A DNA stretch of 64,000 nt from Halapricum desulfuricans (GTDB taxonomy: Archaea > Halobacteriota > Halobacteria > Halobacteriales > Haloarculaceae): NCBI RefSeq assembly GCF_017094525.1, contig NZ_CP064788.1, positions 1,163,030-1,227,029 on the forward strand. Direction: 5' to 3'. The position numbers were made by a program, and so were the translations under genes. Under the pieces are notes generated by a model. The model searched no databases and had not been told where the DNA came from. It worked only from the letters and a program-made list of their open reading frames with translations. Position 1 is the stretch's first letter, and every line of letters begins with the position of its first letter. Positions 43,961 through 52,386 of the stretch are shown in pieces.

Positions 43961-44150
43961 GTTCGTGGGTGACGGCCGGCCGAACAATAATCTACCTGTC
44001 TCGGCTCGCCCCGCAACGGCCACGCCCCGACCGAAAAGTACAAGGCATCGAACAGTTCATGTGTGAGTTGCATGGTCACCTGGGGGAGTGACAGCATTGC
44101 GTCCTCGTCCCGGCGAGCTCGATCGATACTGACCGGCCGGTGGTGAGCGG

Positions 44151-44230
44151 CTCATAGTGACCGTTGTACGTCCCTTCCGGATTGTCCGCACGCAGTCGTG
44201 CGGTCGCACCGGTACAACGGTCACTATCAG
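44151..44230. repeat. Dispersed element, copy B, complete inverted repeat
   Basis: Arms of 19 bases at 44151-44169 and 44212-44230 pair with one mismatch (core TAGTGACCGTTGTAC). Inside is a second hairpin with 7-base arms CCGCACG and CGTGCGG (44186-44192 and 44197-44203). Partial relatives occur at 1604, 48386, 61545 and 63937. The full palindromic form suggests a small mobile repeat; partial copies are probably remnants. Confidence 0.65.
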
Positions 44231-44684
44231 TACACGCCCCCGCCGCATGCCCGGCAGGTCGAGCGTGCGACCGCGAAAACGCCCACAAACGTCCGAACTC
44301 GAGGAGACCGGCTAATCGGGGGAAACGTCTGGCTGACCGATTTCCGCCCGACCGTCGTGGTGGCACACAACCTGCGGACACTGCGGCGCGGCCGGTGTCG
44401 AAGCGCGCTGGGCCTGTCGCCCTGACTCCCAGGGGCCTGCGTGGGGTGCGCAACGCTCGCAACCCCCGTTATCCTCCGAACAGGTAATTTAATCCATATT
44501 TATAATATATATGAGTGGTGTGCGGGGAGCAATTTTTGATTTAGTATATTTGATAGGACCCCACTCAATCGGCCGTATTTGAGGATTTTCGTTGGTTTCA
44601 AGATGGTGGCATATCTACACCCACATAAACCGAGTCGGGTTTGACGTTACATTCTATTGAAATAAAACCAACTGCAGCGACACA

Positions 44685-44718
44685 ATTAAATGCACGTAGG
44701 TTGTACGTAGTAATACAA
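44685..44718 (+). promoter_or_regulatory. tbsP promoter with TTGTA-N8-TACAA palindrome
   Basis: ATTAAATG at 44685-44692 is placed about 31 bases before the ATG at 44720. TTGTA (44701-44705) and TACAA (44714-44718) form an inverted repeat with an 8-base spacer, ending one base before the ATG. Self-control by the encoded regulator is a plausible reading. The half-sites are the same as in the palindromes near the GH13 genes, in the opposite order. Confidence 0.5.
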
Positions 44719-44719
44719 T

Positions 44720-45541
44720 ATGGTCAGCCAAAACCTCCTCGAGTCGGACGTCGAAACCATACTCGAAACGACGCTGGCGGACGCGGACGAACTGGTCGTG
44801 GTCAATCCGTCCCACGAGACAGTCCGTGCGCTCGTCTCGTCGATGGGCGAACTCGACGACGTACCGGTCGTAAACGTACTTGCGGAAGAGCGGACGCTCA
44901 AGGACGTCATGGACGACTTCCTGGTCGCGAGTGCCGCAGCCGACCTGATCGAATCGGACACACTCACCCTGCGTGTGCTAGAGGATCCGCCGGTCAATTC
45001 GCTGCTGATTTCGACGGACGCCGTCGTCTCGCTCGCCACCGCGGGCGAGCGGGTCGCGGGCCTGACGACGACTGACGACGATTTCGTGACAGACGCCTAC
45101 GAGCACTACACCGATCAGTGGGAAATCGCCAAACGGTTCAAGCTCCGAACGCCGCCGATCTCTCGCGTCCGGGAGACGCTCGAGCGGGACATCGGCGACG
45201 ATGTCGCGGCCGACTTCGACGACGTGCTGGAATCGCTGGAGACGGCACGGGGCAACGGCGACGGCCTCGACGAGGTGACGATCAGCCTGCTGGTCGCCGC
45301 GAAGAACGGCGAACTGCTGTACGACATCAGCAAGTGGGGCGAGGACATCGGCCTCGCGAGCAAGGCCACCTTCTCGCGAACGAAGACACAGCTCGAGGAT
45401 CAGGGCCTGATCGACACCGAAAAGGTCCCGATCGACGTCGGACGGCCCCGACTCCGGCTGAAGTTCGGCAAGGACGAGCTGCTGGACGCCAGCGCGGCGG
45501 AGCTGGCGGGCGTCGCCCACTCGTTGATCCACGGCGAGTAG
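44720..45541 (+). CDS. tbsP: Transcriptional regulator TbsP (DUF5821 family)
   Basis: This 273-residue protein begins MVSQNLLESDVETILETTLA. Its C-terminal part (195-265, LLYDISKWGEDIGLASKATFSRTKTQLEDQGLI split over several helices) is a winged helix, and the N-terminal part is an alpha/beta domain. In Haloferax volcanii the homolog was described as a suppressor of trmB mutants that works with TrmB on a glyceraldehyde-3-phosphate dehydrogenase gene. A TrmB-type regulator is encoded 40 kb upstream here. It is followed by the YcaO gene 52 bases on. Confidence 0.85.
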   Translation: MVSQNLLESDVETILETTLADADELVVVNPSHETVRALVSSMGELDDVPVVNVLAEERTLKDVMDDFLVASAAADLIESDTLTLRVLEDPPVNSLLISTDAVVSLATAGERVAGLTTTDDDFVTDAYEHYTDQWEIAKRFKLRTPPISRVRETLERDIGDDVAADFDDVLESLETARGNGDGLDEVTISLLVAAKNGELLYDISKWGEDIGLASKATFSRTKTQLEDQGLIDTEKVPIDVGRPRLRLKFGKDELLDASAAELAGVAHSLIHGE

Positions 45542-45593
45542 CGACGACCCGCCGCGGGGTTTTTTCCTCCGGCCTGCGTCTGGATAGTCAGTG

Positions 45594-47300
45594 ATGACTG
45601 TAGGTCTCGTCGGATCAGGACCGGCGGCCGAGGCTGTAACTGCCGCGGTCGCCGACGTCAACGTCTCCGTGACCCAGACCGACCCGTCGGCGTTCGGGAG
45701 CCAGCAGCTCGGCGTCGTCGTCGCGGTCGCGGGCGATCGCGCGTTCGAGCGGGCGAACAGCCACGCGCTCGAAACGGACACGCCGTGGATCGCAGTCGAA
45801 CTGGGTGGGATCGGCGGCTACCCGGTCGTCGACGCCGCCGTCGCCGGGTTCGATCCCGAAAGCGGGTGTTACGAGTGTCTACAGGGTCGGGTCGGCGCGA
45901 CCGTCGATCCGGACGCCCAACCGACGGCCGCGCCGGCCGTCCCGGTCCAGCGGTTCGCGGGTGCGATCGCGGGCCGGGCCGCGTCGACGGCGGCGACCGG
46001 GGGCGACTCGCCGCTGTTCGGGCAGGCACAGACCATCCCGCAGGCAACGCATCCGCTGCTCGAACTCCCGGGCTGTGTGTGCGGGTCGGCTCCGTCGCCG
46101 GCGATCGAACGCGACACGTCCGACGGTGACTTCGAGGTGTCTCTCGAACTGGCAGAGCAGGCGCTCGACGAGCGGACGGGAATCGTCACCGAAGTCGGCG
46201 AGGCCGAATCGTATCCGGCCCCGTACTACCTCGCGCAGGTCTGTGACACGAACGGCTTCAGCGACGTCACGGCCAGCCAGGAGGCCGCAGGCGTCTCCGA
46301 CGACTGGAACGAGGCGCTGATGAAGGCCCTCGGCGAGGGGCTCGAGCGGTACTGCGCCGGCGTCTACCGGACCGATGACTTCAGGGAGGCCACAGCAGCC
46401 GACCTCGACGGCGCGGTCACGCCGTCGCTGTTCGTCTCGCCGGGCCGGCCGGACGACAGCGCGCGGCGCGAGTGGGTGCCCGGCGAACATCTCCAGAGCG
46501 GCGACGACGCCTGGCTCCCGGCCGAGCTCGTCTACTATCCGCCACACGAGCAGGACATCCGCCCGGCGATCACGACCGGACTCGGGCTCGAACGTTCGAC
46601 GGTCGGGGCGTTGCTCGCCGGACTGTACGAGATCGTCGAACGCGACGCTGCGATGCTGTCGTGGTACTCCACGTTCGAGCCGCTGGAACTGGACGTGAGC
46701 GACGACCGATTCCACGAACTGGCCGGGCGCGCCCGTTCGGAGAACCTGTCCGTGACGCCGCTGCTGTTGACGCAGGATATCGATATCCCGGTCGTCGCCG
46801 TGGCCGTCCACCGGAACGCGGAGTGGCCGCGGTTCGCGCTCGGATCGGCCGCCGACCTCGACGCCGAGGCCGGCGCGCGGTCGGCGCTCGCCGAAGCCGT
46901 CCAGAACTGGCTCGAACTCGACGGGATGGGACGCGAGCAGGCCGCCGAAGCGAGCGGCGCGATCGGCTGGTACGCCGACTTCCCAGAGGAAATCGAGGCG
47001 TTCATGGGTGCTGACCGGTCGGTGCCGGCCGCCAGCGTGGGCCCCGACGAGGTGCCGTCCGACGAGGACGAACTGGACCTGGTCCTCGACCGACTCGCGG
47101 ACGCCGATCTGGACGCGTACGCGACTCGCATCACGACCCGCGACGTCGCGTCGGTCGGGTTCGAGGCCGTGCGCGTGCTCGCTCCCGGTGCACAGCCACT
47201 GTTCTTCGACGACGCGTACTTCGGCGAACGTGCCAGAACCGTACCGGAGTCGCTCGGATTCGAGTCACGCCTCGACCGGGAACACCATCCGTTCCCCTAG
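45594..47300 (+). CDS. E1-like/YcaO fusion protein
   Basis: The 568-residue chain has an N-terminal E1-like domain (VGLVGSGPAAEAV; zinc-type pairs CYEC near 92-95 and CVC near 161-163) and a YcaO domain from about 200. YcaO ATP-binding features are visible: ALGEGLERYC near 246-255, EIVERDAAMLSWY near 344 and AEAVQNWLEL near 435. The chain ends EHHPFP, recalling the proline-rich C-terminus of YcaO cyclodehydratases. YcaO enzymes activate amide bonds with ATP, making azolines or thioamides. No precursor peptide or dehydrogenase is beside it, so the target is unknown. Start ATG 45594 follows a GTG. Confidence 0.85.
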   Translation: MTVGLVGSGPAAEAVTAAVADVNVSVTQTDPSAFGSQQLGVVVAVAGDRAFERANSHALETDTPWIAVELGGIGGYPVVDAAVAGFDPESGCYECLQGRVGATVDPDAQPTAAPAVPVQRFAGAIAGRAASTAATGGDSPLFGQAQTIPQATHPLLELPGCVCGSAPSPAIERDTSDGDFEVSLELAEQALDERTGIVTEVGEAESYPAPYYLAQVCDTNGFSDVTASQEAAGVSDDWNEALMKALGEGLERYCAGVYRTDDFREATAADLDGAVTPSLFVSPGRPDDSARREWVPGEHLQSGDDAWLPAELVYYPPHEQDIRPAITTGLGLERSTVGALLAGLYEIVERDAAMLSWYSTFEPLELDVSDDRFHELAGRARSENLSVTPLLLTQDIDIPVVAVAVHRNAEWPRFALGSAADLDAEAGARSALAEAVQNWLELDGMGREQAAEASGAIGWYADFPEEIEAFMGADRSVPAASVGPDEVPSDEDELDLVLDRLADADLDAYATRITTRDVASVGFEAVRVLAPGAQPLFFDDAYFGERARTVPESLGFESRLDREHHPFP

Positions 47301-48337
47301 ATATACCCTTCTTCCAGCAGGAGTTCGCCGTTGAGAATCGACGCGCCGGCCGCGCCGCGCAGCGTGTTGTGCGCGAGACAGTTGAACTGGACACCCTCGG
47401 TTGTCTCCTGGATCCCGCCGACGGCGATGCCCATCCCGTTGTCGCGGTTGCGGTCCAGCCGGGGCTGGGGACGGTCGGGCTCCTCGAAGACCCGGATCAA
47501 CTGCTCGGGCGAGGAATAGAGGTCCTCGGCCGAGGGATACGACTCCATCGCCTCGGCGACCGCCTCGGGCGTGGCGTCCTCGCTGGTGTCGGCCCAGACG
47601 TTCTCGAGATGACCGTCGAGCGTCGGGATCCGGTTGCACGAGGCGGCGACGTCGAAGTTGTTCCAGCGAATCGCCGCGCCGTCGAACTCGCCCAGAAGTT
47701 TGCGCGATTCGGTCTCCATCTTCTCCTCTTCGCCGCCGATGTGCGGGATCGCGTTGTCGATGATCTCCATCGAGGTGACGCCGGAGTAGCCCGCCCCGGA
47801 GACGGCCTGTAGCGTCGAGACGTCGACGCGTTCGAGTCCGAACGCCGCATCGACGGCCGCGAGCGGCGGGACCATCGTGATCGTCGAACAGTTGGGATTC
47901 TTGATGATCGCGCCGTCCCAGCCGCGCTCGTCGCGCTGGACCTCGATCAGGTCGAGGTGGTCGGGGTTGACCTCGGGGATCGTCAGCGGGACGTCGGGAT
48001 CCGTCCGGAAGTTCGAGGAGTTCGACGAGAGGACGTACCCCTCCTCGGCGAACTTCGGCTCGACGGCTTCACCGACGCTGGAGGGAAGCGACGAGAAGAG
48101 GAGCTCAACGTCGTTCGGGACGTAGGTCGGGTCGGTCTGGCGGACTTCCAGGCCGGCGACCGAGTCGGGGATCGGCGTGTCGATCCGCCACTTGGCCGCC
48201 TCGCGGTAGGTCTTGCCCGCGCTGTCCTGGCTGGCAGTGACTGCCGTGATCTCGAAGTTCGGATGGGGATCGAGCAGCTGGATGAGTCGCTGTCCGACTG
48301 CCCCGGTCGCGCCGAGGATGCCGACGTTGGTTGCCAT
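47297..48337 (-). CDS. asd: Aspartate-semialdehyde dehydrogenase
   Basis: This 346-residue enzyme makes aspartate semialdehyde for threonine, methionine and lysine synthesis. It has the NADP-binding start VGILGATGAVGQRL, the active cysteine in IIKNPNCSTI and the LQAVSGAGYSG motif. Its stop overlaps the end of the YcaO gene by a few bases (convergent). Start 48337 (MATNVGILGATG) is clear. A partial copy of the dispersed element lies about 50 bases upstream. Confidence 0.95.
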   Translation of the reverse strand: MATNVGILGATGAVGQRLIQLLDPHPNFEITAVTASQDSAGKTYREAAKWRIDTPIPDSVAGLEVRQTDPTYVPNDVELLFSSLPSSVGEAVEPKFAEEGYVLSSNSSNFRTDPDVPLTIPEVNPDHLDLIEVQRDERGWDGAIIKNPNCSTITMVPPLAAVDAAFGLERVDVSTLQAVSGAGYSGVTSMEIIDNAIPHIGGEEEKMETESRKLLGEFDGAAIRWNNFDVAASCNRIPTLDGHLENVWADTSEDATPEAVAEAMESYPSAEDLYSSPEQLIRVFEEPDRPQPRLDRNRDNGMGIAVGGIQETTEGVQFNCLAHNTLRGAAGASILNGELLLEEGYI

Positions 48338-48385
48338 TGGTACTCTGGGGTAGCGCGAGGCACATTCAAAACAGTTTGGATACGA

Positions 48386-48399
48386 CAGTAGTGACCGTT
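48386..48399 (+). repeat. Dispersed element fragment, copy D
   Basis: CAGTAGTGACCGTT matches the arm of the inverted repeat at 44151-44230 for 11 bases. It is followed by a hairpin of CCGGCCC and GGGCCGG. It lies in the gap between the tatA stop and the asd start, both on the minus strand. Confidence 0.35.
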
Positions 48400-48466
48400 C
48401 GCCCGGCCCGGCCCGCTGTGGGCCGGACAAAGCGGGGACTTCGACGGGGTGGAAGAACGACGAGCG

Positions 48467-48769
48467 TTATTGTTTGGTGTCGCTGTCGAACGACGATTCA
48501 GTTTCGGGTTCGACTTGTGATTCGGTCCCGAACTCGGGCTCCTCTTCCTCCTCGTCTTCCCCGGAACTGGATGTCTCACCTTCTTTCATCTCTTCGAGTT
48601 CCTGTTCGACCTGTTCGCGCCCCTTCTGGAATTCACCGATCGCCTGCCCGGACGAACGGGCGAGCTTCGGGATCTTGTTCGCGCCGAACAACAGCACGAC
48701 GAGCAACAGCAACAGCAGCACTTCGGGACCCCCTGGGATCCCCGGGATCTGTAGGACTGTACTGAACAT
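48467..48769 (-). CDS. tatA: Twin-arginine translocase TatA/TatE-type subunit
   Basis: This 100-residue protein has a single membrane helix (VLLLLLLVVLLFG at about 17-29) followed by the F-G-x-x-K-[IL]-P hinge (LFGANKIPKLARSSG), an amphipathic helix and a long acidic Ser-rich tail. It forms the pore of the Tat pathway, dominant in haloarchaea for folded exports. The broken sugar-binding lipoprotein in this window carries a Tat signal. TatC is not in the window. Confidence 0.93.
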   Translation of the reverse strand: MFSTVLQIPGIPGGPEVLLLLLLVVLLFGANKIPKLARSSGQAIGEFQKGREQVEQELEEMKEGETSSSGEDEEEEEPEFGTESQVEPETESSFDSDTKQ

Positions 48770-48935
48770 CTCTACCTCCCCTTTGCTTGCTGGCTATTAT
48801 AGGCTTTTTGCTAGACACCACACTGTGAGACCGATGAGGAACCCGACAGACGGACGCTCCGGTCTCGATCCGCACCTGCCGAAACTCGCCGGTGGCGGCA
48901 CAGTCTTCCCGCTGGCAGTCGTATCGATGCTCGCT

Positions 48936-49412
48936 ATGCTATCCGAAGGCGACTCCGCACCGGAGTTCACCGCACCGCTCGCGAACGGCGACATCGAGTC
49001 GTTCACACTCTCGGAACACCTTGAGGACGCACCGCTCGTGCTGGCGTTCTTCCCGGGCGCGTTCACCAGCGTCTGCACCCACGAGATGAACACCTTCCAG
49101 GACAGGCTGCAGGCGTTCGAGGACGCCGGCGCTTCCGTCTACGGAATCAGCGTCGACTCGCCGTTCGCACTGAACGAGTTCCGCGAGAAGCTCGGACTTG
49201 CGTTCGATCTGATCAGCGACGCCGACAAAGAACTCGTGGAGACGTACGACATCGCGATGGACTTCGACGATCTGGGCGTGTACGACGTGGCGAAGCGCTC
49301 GGTGTTCGTCCTCGACGGTGACGGTGTCGTCCAGTACGCGTGGGTCAGCGACGACCCCGGCGTTGAGCCGGACTACGACGAGGTGCTCGATACGGTCGAA
49401 TCGATCGCGTAG
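48936..49412 (+). CDS. Peroxiredoxin/redoxin (AhpC/TSA family)
   Basis: The protein has 158 residues if it starts at MLSEGDSAPEFTAPLAN; ATGs at 48927 or 48835 are alternatives, and a TATA-like TATTATAGG near 48795 favours a transcript with a leader. The peroxidatic cysteine is in FTSVCTHEMN; it is the only cysteine, so this is a 1-Cys type that must use another thiol to be recycled. It removes peroxides. The gene is divergent from tatA. Confidence 0.85.
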   Translation: MLSEGDSAPEFTAPLANGDIESFTLSEHLEDAPLVLAFFPGAFTSVCTHEMNTFQDRLQAFEDAGASVYGISVDSPFALNEFREKLGLAFDLISDADKELVETYDIAMDFDDLGVYDVAKRSVFVLDGDGVVQYAWVSDDPGVEPDYDEVLDTVESIA

Positions 49413-49519
49413 GTGGTCGCGACGCCCGGGCGAGTGTCGCGCCTGCGGCCCGAGCCGGCTGGGGCAGAGACACGCCCGGGGCGGAAAAATTATATTCGCA
49501 TCACCGCTACTGACTGCTA

Positions 49520-50005
49520 GTGAGCATCAACGTCGACACCCGGGTCGTCGACCGCGGCAGCGATGAGTACATCGGCGAGGCGTGGGAACTCAAAGAGCGA
49601 ATCCGTCGCTCCGAGGGCGTGTTGCGCCAGCGACGGCGCTTTTTCGAAAACGCCTATCGCCGATCGAAAGTCTACGCCTATCTCAACCGGGCCCGCGAGC
49701 GGAAACTCATCGGGTTCGCGGCGGTTCGACGCGACGGATACGTGCTCTTTCTGGCCGTCGACGAACAGTATCGCGGCGAGGGGTTCGGCAAGCGCCTCGT
49801 CGCCCGGGTCGCGGAGGACTACGACGCGGTGACCTGTCACGCCCGGACGACGAACGAGGAAGCCATTTCCTTCTACCAGCACGTCGGCTTCGATATCCAG
49901 CGACGGATCGACGACTACTACGAGGACGGCGGTGACGCCTACTATCTCAAACTCGGGGAGGACGGCTCGATCGCAGAGCGGCTCTCGCAGTTTCTCGGTC
50001 GATGA
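49520..50005 (+). CDS. GNAT family N-acetyltransferase
   Basis: This 161-residue protein starts with GTG. The acetyl-CoA site is EQYRGEGFGKRLVARV (motif A: Q/R-x-x-G-x-G/A) at about 81-96, and motif B is the TTNEEAISFYQHVGF segment. It resembles RimI-type transferases. The acceptor is unknown. The basic N-terminal helix region (RQRRRFFENAYRRSK) is unusual for an acidic halophile and may contact nucleic acid. A Shine-Dalgarno is not seen; a leaderless AATTATATTC box is upstream. Confidence 0.85.
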   Translation: MSINVDTRVVDRGSDEYIGEAWELKERIRRSEGVLRQRRRFFENAYRRSKVYAYLNRARERKLIGFAAVRRDGYVLFLAVDEQYRGEGFGKRLVARVAEDYDAVTCHARTTNEEAISFYQHVGFDIQRRIDDYYEDGGDAYYLKLGEDGSIAERLSQFLGR

Positions 50006-50074
50006 TCGCGTGACACCGGCCGCCGGTATCGGTGACGAAAACGCTTTACCCCCGAGTTCGCAAACAGTGAGTCG

Positions 50075-51253
50075 ATGGAAGAACGGACGCGCGCATATCT
50101 CCGGGGCCGGTTCGGCGATTACTACCGGCGGGCCGAGCTGACGCCGCCGCCGGACACCAGCGAGCGCGAGTGGGGCTATATCCCCTGGACGTCCGGCCCC
50201 GGGACGACGATGGTTCGTCACCGGTCGCTGCTGGATCTCGGCTCGATCGACGATTTCCTCGCGCGCGAGCGGCCCCGGCACGTCTACTTTTCCGCCGGCC
50301 GGTACGACGACCCGAGCGCCTCGTCGATGGGCGAGAAGGGATGGCGATCCTCCGACCTGGTGTTCGATCTCGACGCCGATCACCTCCCGTCGGTCTCGCC
50401 CGGCGAGGACACCTACGCCGAGATGCTCGCGGCCTGCAAGGACGCGCTGGGTCGTCTGCTGGACTTTCTCGAGAGCGACTTCGGATTCGAGGACCTGACG
50501 GTCGTCTTCTCGGGCAGTCGCGGCTATCACGTGCACGTCCGCGACCGGGACGTACGGCGACTCGACCGGCAGTCCCGCCGGGAGATCGTCGATTACGTTC
50601 GCGGGATCGGCCTGGAGTTCGACGCCCTGGTCGAGGAGGAGGCCGTCGGCGGGACGGCCGGTCGGAGCAGTCCCGCCCACAAGCGGACGCTGCCGACCGA
50701 GGGCGGCTGGGGCGGGCGCGCACACGAGCACATCGTGGCGATCGTCGAGGAACTGCTCGCGCTCGAGGAATCCGAAGCGATCGAGCGACTCACCGAGTAC
50801 GAGGGAATCGGCGACGGCAAGGCCGAGGCCGCACTCCGGGCAATGGGATCGAACACCGACCAGCTCCGGGCCGGGAACGTCGACATCCACCCGGCGTTTC
50901 TCTCGGTCGCGAAAGCGCTCGTCGAGGAGGTCGTCGAACGGGACGACGCGCCGATCGACGAGCCGGTCACGACCGATACGAACCGACTGATCCGGTTGCC
51001 GGGCAGTCTTCACGGCGGCAGCGGGCTGGCGGTCAGACGGATCGACCGCGACGAACTGTCCGCGTTCGATCCGCTGGTCGACGCCGTCCCGGAGACGTTC
51101 GTCGGCCACGAGATTACCGTGGACGTGTCTGAGGAAGTAGCGGGCGAACTCAACGGCGATAGTTTTACCTTCTCGGAGGGAGTGCATTCCGTTCCGGAGT
51201 ACCTCGGCGTGTTCCTCATGGCCCGGGGCCGCGCCGAGAAGGGCCAGGAATAG
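50075..51253 (+). CDS. priS: DNA primase small (catalytic) subunit
   Basis: The 392-residue catalytic subunit of the archaeal/eukaryotic-type primase has MEERTRAYLRGRFGDYYRRA at the start, the metal-binding DLD in VFDLDADH (about 107) and the FSGSRGYHVHVRD motif. It makes RNA or DNA primers with PriL. Only one base separates it from gins51 (TAG-C-ATG), so the two replication proteins are translated from one message. This coupling is conserved in archaea. Confidence 0.94.
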   Translation: MEERTRAYLRGRFGDYYRRAELTPPPDTSEREWGYIPWTSGPGTTMVRHRSLLDLGSIDDFLARERPRHVYFSAGRYDDPSASSMGEKGWRSSDLVFDLDADHLPSVSPGEDTYAEMLAACKDALGRLLDFLESDFGFEDLTVVFSGSRGYHVHVRDRDVRRLDRQSRREIVDYVRGIGLEFDALVEEEAVGGTAGRSSPAHKRTLPTEGGWGGRAHEHIVAIVEELLALEESEAIERLTEYEGIGDGKAEAALRAMGSNTDQLRAGNVDIHPAFLSVAKALVEEVVERDDAPIDEPVTTDTNRLIRLPGSLHGGSGLAVRRIDRDELSAFDPLVDAVPETFVGHEITVDVSEEVAGELNGDSFTFSEGVHSVPEYLGVFLMARGRAEKGQE

Positions 51254-51254
51254 C

Positions 51255-52166
51255 ATGGATCTCGACGAACTACAGACGGTCAAGAGTCGCGAGCGCCAGA
51301 CCGATAGCCTCCAGCAGTTGCGCGACTCCTTCTACACCGAGGCCAGCGAGTACATCCAGCAGTTGCGCGAGGCGCGTGACCGGGCCGCCGAGCGCGCTGA
51401 CGACCCCTGGAACGATCCCGAGGTCGGTCGACTGTCCGACGAGATCGAGACCGCAGAACAGACCGTCGAGTCGATCCACAAGCGCCGCGTCGCCAAGATC
51501 GTCAAGAACGCGTCGCTCGCGGCGCACGGTTCCCCGGTCGACGACGGTGGGCTCACCGCCGAGGAACAGGAGATGTTCGAGCAACTCGTCGCCGACATCG
51601 AGGCCAACCGCGAGCACGTCCTCGACAAGATCGCGGGCGAGGTGCCGGTCGACGCCGACCCGAGTGCGGGGCAGTCCGATGCGACAACCGAACAGCCGGG
51701 AGCCGAACCGTCGCCCGTCGAAAACCCCGGTCAGCCGTCACCCGCTCAGAGTGGCGGTCAGCCGTCGTCCGTCGAGAGCGGCAGTCGTCCGCCCCACGAT
51801 GAAGACGCCGGACGAGGAGCCGGGGACGACGCTTCGGCTGGCGAGCAAGCGCTGGCCGCGGCGGACGTGATGAACGACGGTGGCAGCGCGCGGGCGAGCG
51901 AGCCCGGTCCCCCGTCCGGTTCCGACGGGAGCGCTCCCGAGCCAGCGGGCGGGTCGGAGACACCGTCAGGGGGCGACCCTCGCCCGACCGGCGACACGGA
52001 CGCACAGCGCGTCGACCGGCGGACGGTGCGCATCACGGCGGACATCGGCGCTATTTTGGGCGTCGATCAGCGTGAATACGACCTCTCGACCGACGATATC
52101 GTGACGCTCCCGGAAGCGAACGCCGAGCCGCTGCTCGAGCGGGACGCGGCACAGCCGCTGGATTGA
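51255..52166 (+). CDS. GINS complex protein Gins51
   Basis: The 303-residue protein has a helical A-domain (1-140, ending ADIEANREHVLDKI), a long disordered linker rich in Gly, Ser, Pro and Asp (about 140-255) and a small B-domain (VRITADIGAILGVDQ, TLPEANAEPLLERD). This A-to-B order is that of Sld5/Psf1-like Gins51. GINS joins MCM and the Cdc45-like protein in the replicative helicase. The linker is much longer than in most archaea but similar ones occur in haloarchaea. Directly after priS. Confidence 0.88.
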   Translation: MDLDELQTVKSRERQTDSLQQLRDSFYTEASEYIQQLREARDRAAERADDPWNDPEVGRLSDEIETAEQTVESIHKRRVAKIVKNASLAAHGSPVDDGGLTAEEQEMFEQLVADIEANREHVLDKIAGEVPVDADPSAGQSDATTEQPGAEPSPVENPGQPSPAQSGGQPSSVESGSRPPHDEDAGRGAGDDASAGEQALAAADVMNDGGSARASEPGPPSGSDGSAPEPAGGSETPSGGDPRPTGDTDAQRVDRRTVRITADIGAILGVDQREYDLSTDDIVTLPEANAEPLLERDAAQPLD

Positions 52167-52386
52167 TCGTCGTATCGCCCGACGGAGACGCCACGCGCGG
52201 TTTTCTGGTCTTGCTGGAGACGACGATCGTTGGGCCGGACGATATCGAACTGGACGGCGACGGAGTCCTCGCAACGCGGGGATACCTCGGGGCCGCCTCG
52301 ACCTAAAATTCCGGCTCGGTATTCTCGCGTTCGCCTGCTCGTCGCCTTTCTCGGGGTCGGGATCCAACCCAGGAGCGGAACGACGG
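52167..52386. other. Intergenic gap between gins51 and the GT2 gene
   Basis: These 220 bases separate two convergent genes. No palindrome, promoter or open frame stands out. A stretch GGGTCGGGATCCAACCC near 52355 superficially recalls a tRNA T-arm but lacks the conserved TTC, so it is not called. Confidence 0.5.

Larger units (their letters stand above)
43961..44719. other. Long intergenic region between glyA and tbsP
   Basis: This stretch of about 760 bases holds no credible gene. Open frames on both strands at 44076-44487 have a basic composition unlike local proteins. It contains the inverted repeat element at 44151-44230, an AT-rich block at about 44481-44719 with the tbsP promoter, and nothing else I can identify. 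Confidence 0.65.

Noticed and set aside
44076..44487. Frames of 107-128 codons in the glyA-tbsP gap
   Set aside because: They run through the inverted repeat element, are strongly basic and lack a promoter.
52340..52380. T-arm-like GGGTCGGGATCCAACCC as a possible second tRNA
   Set aside because: The T-loop TTC is missing and no acceptor or anticodon stem can be drawn around it.
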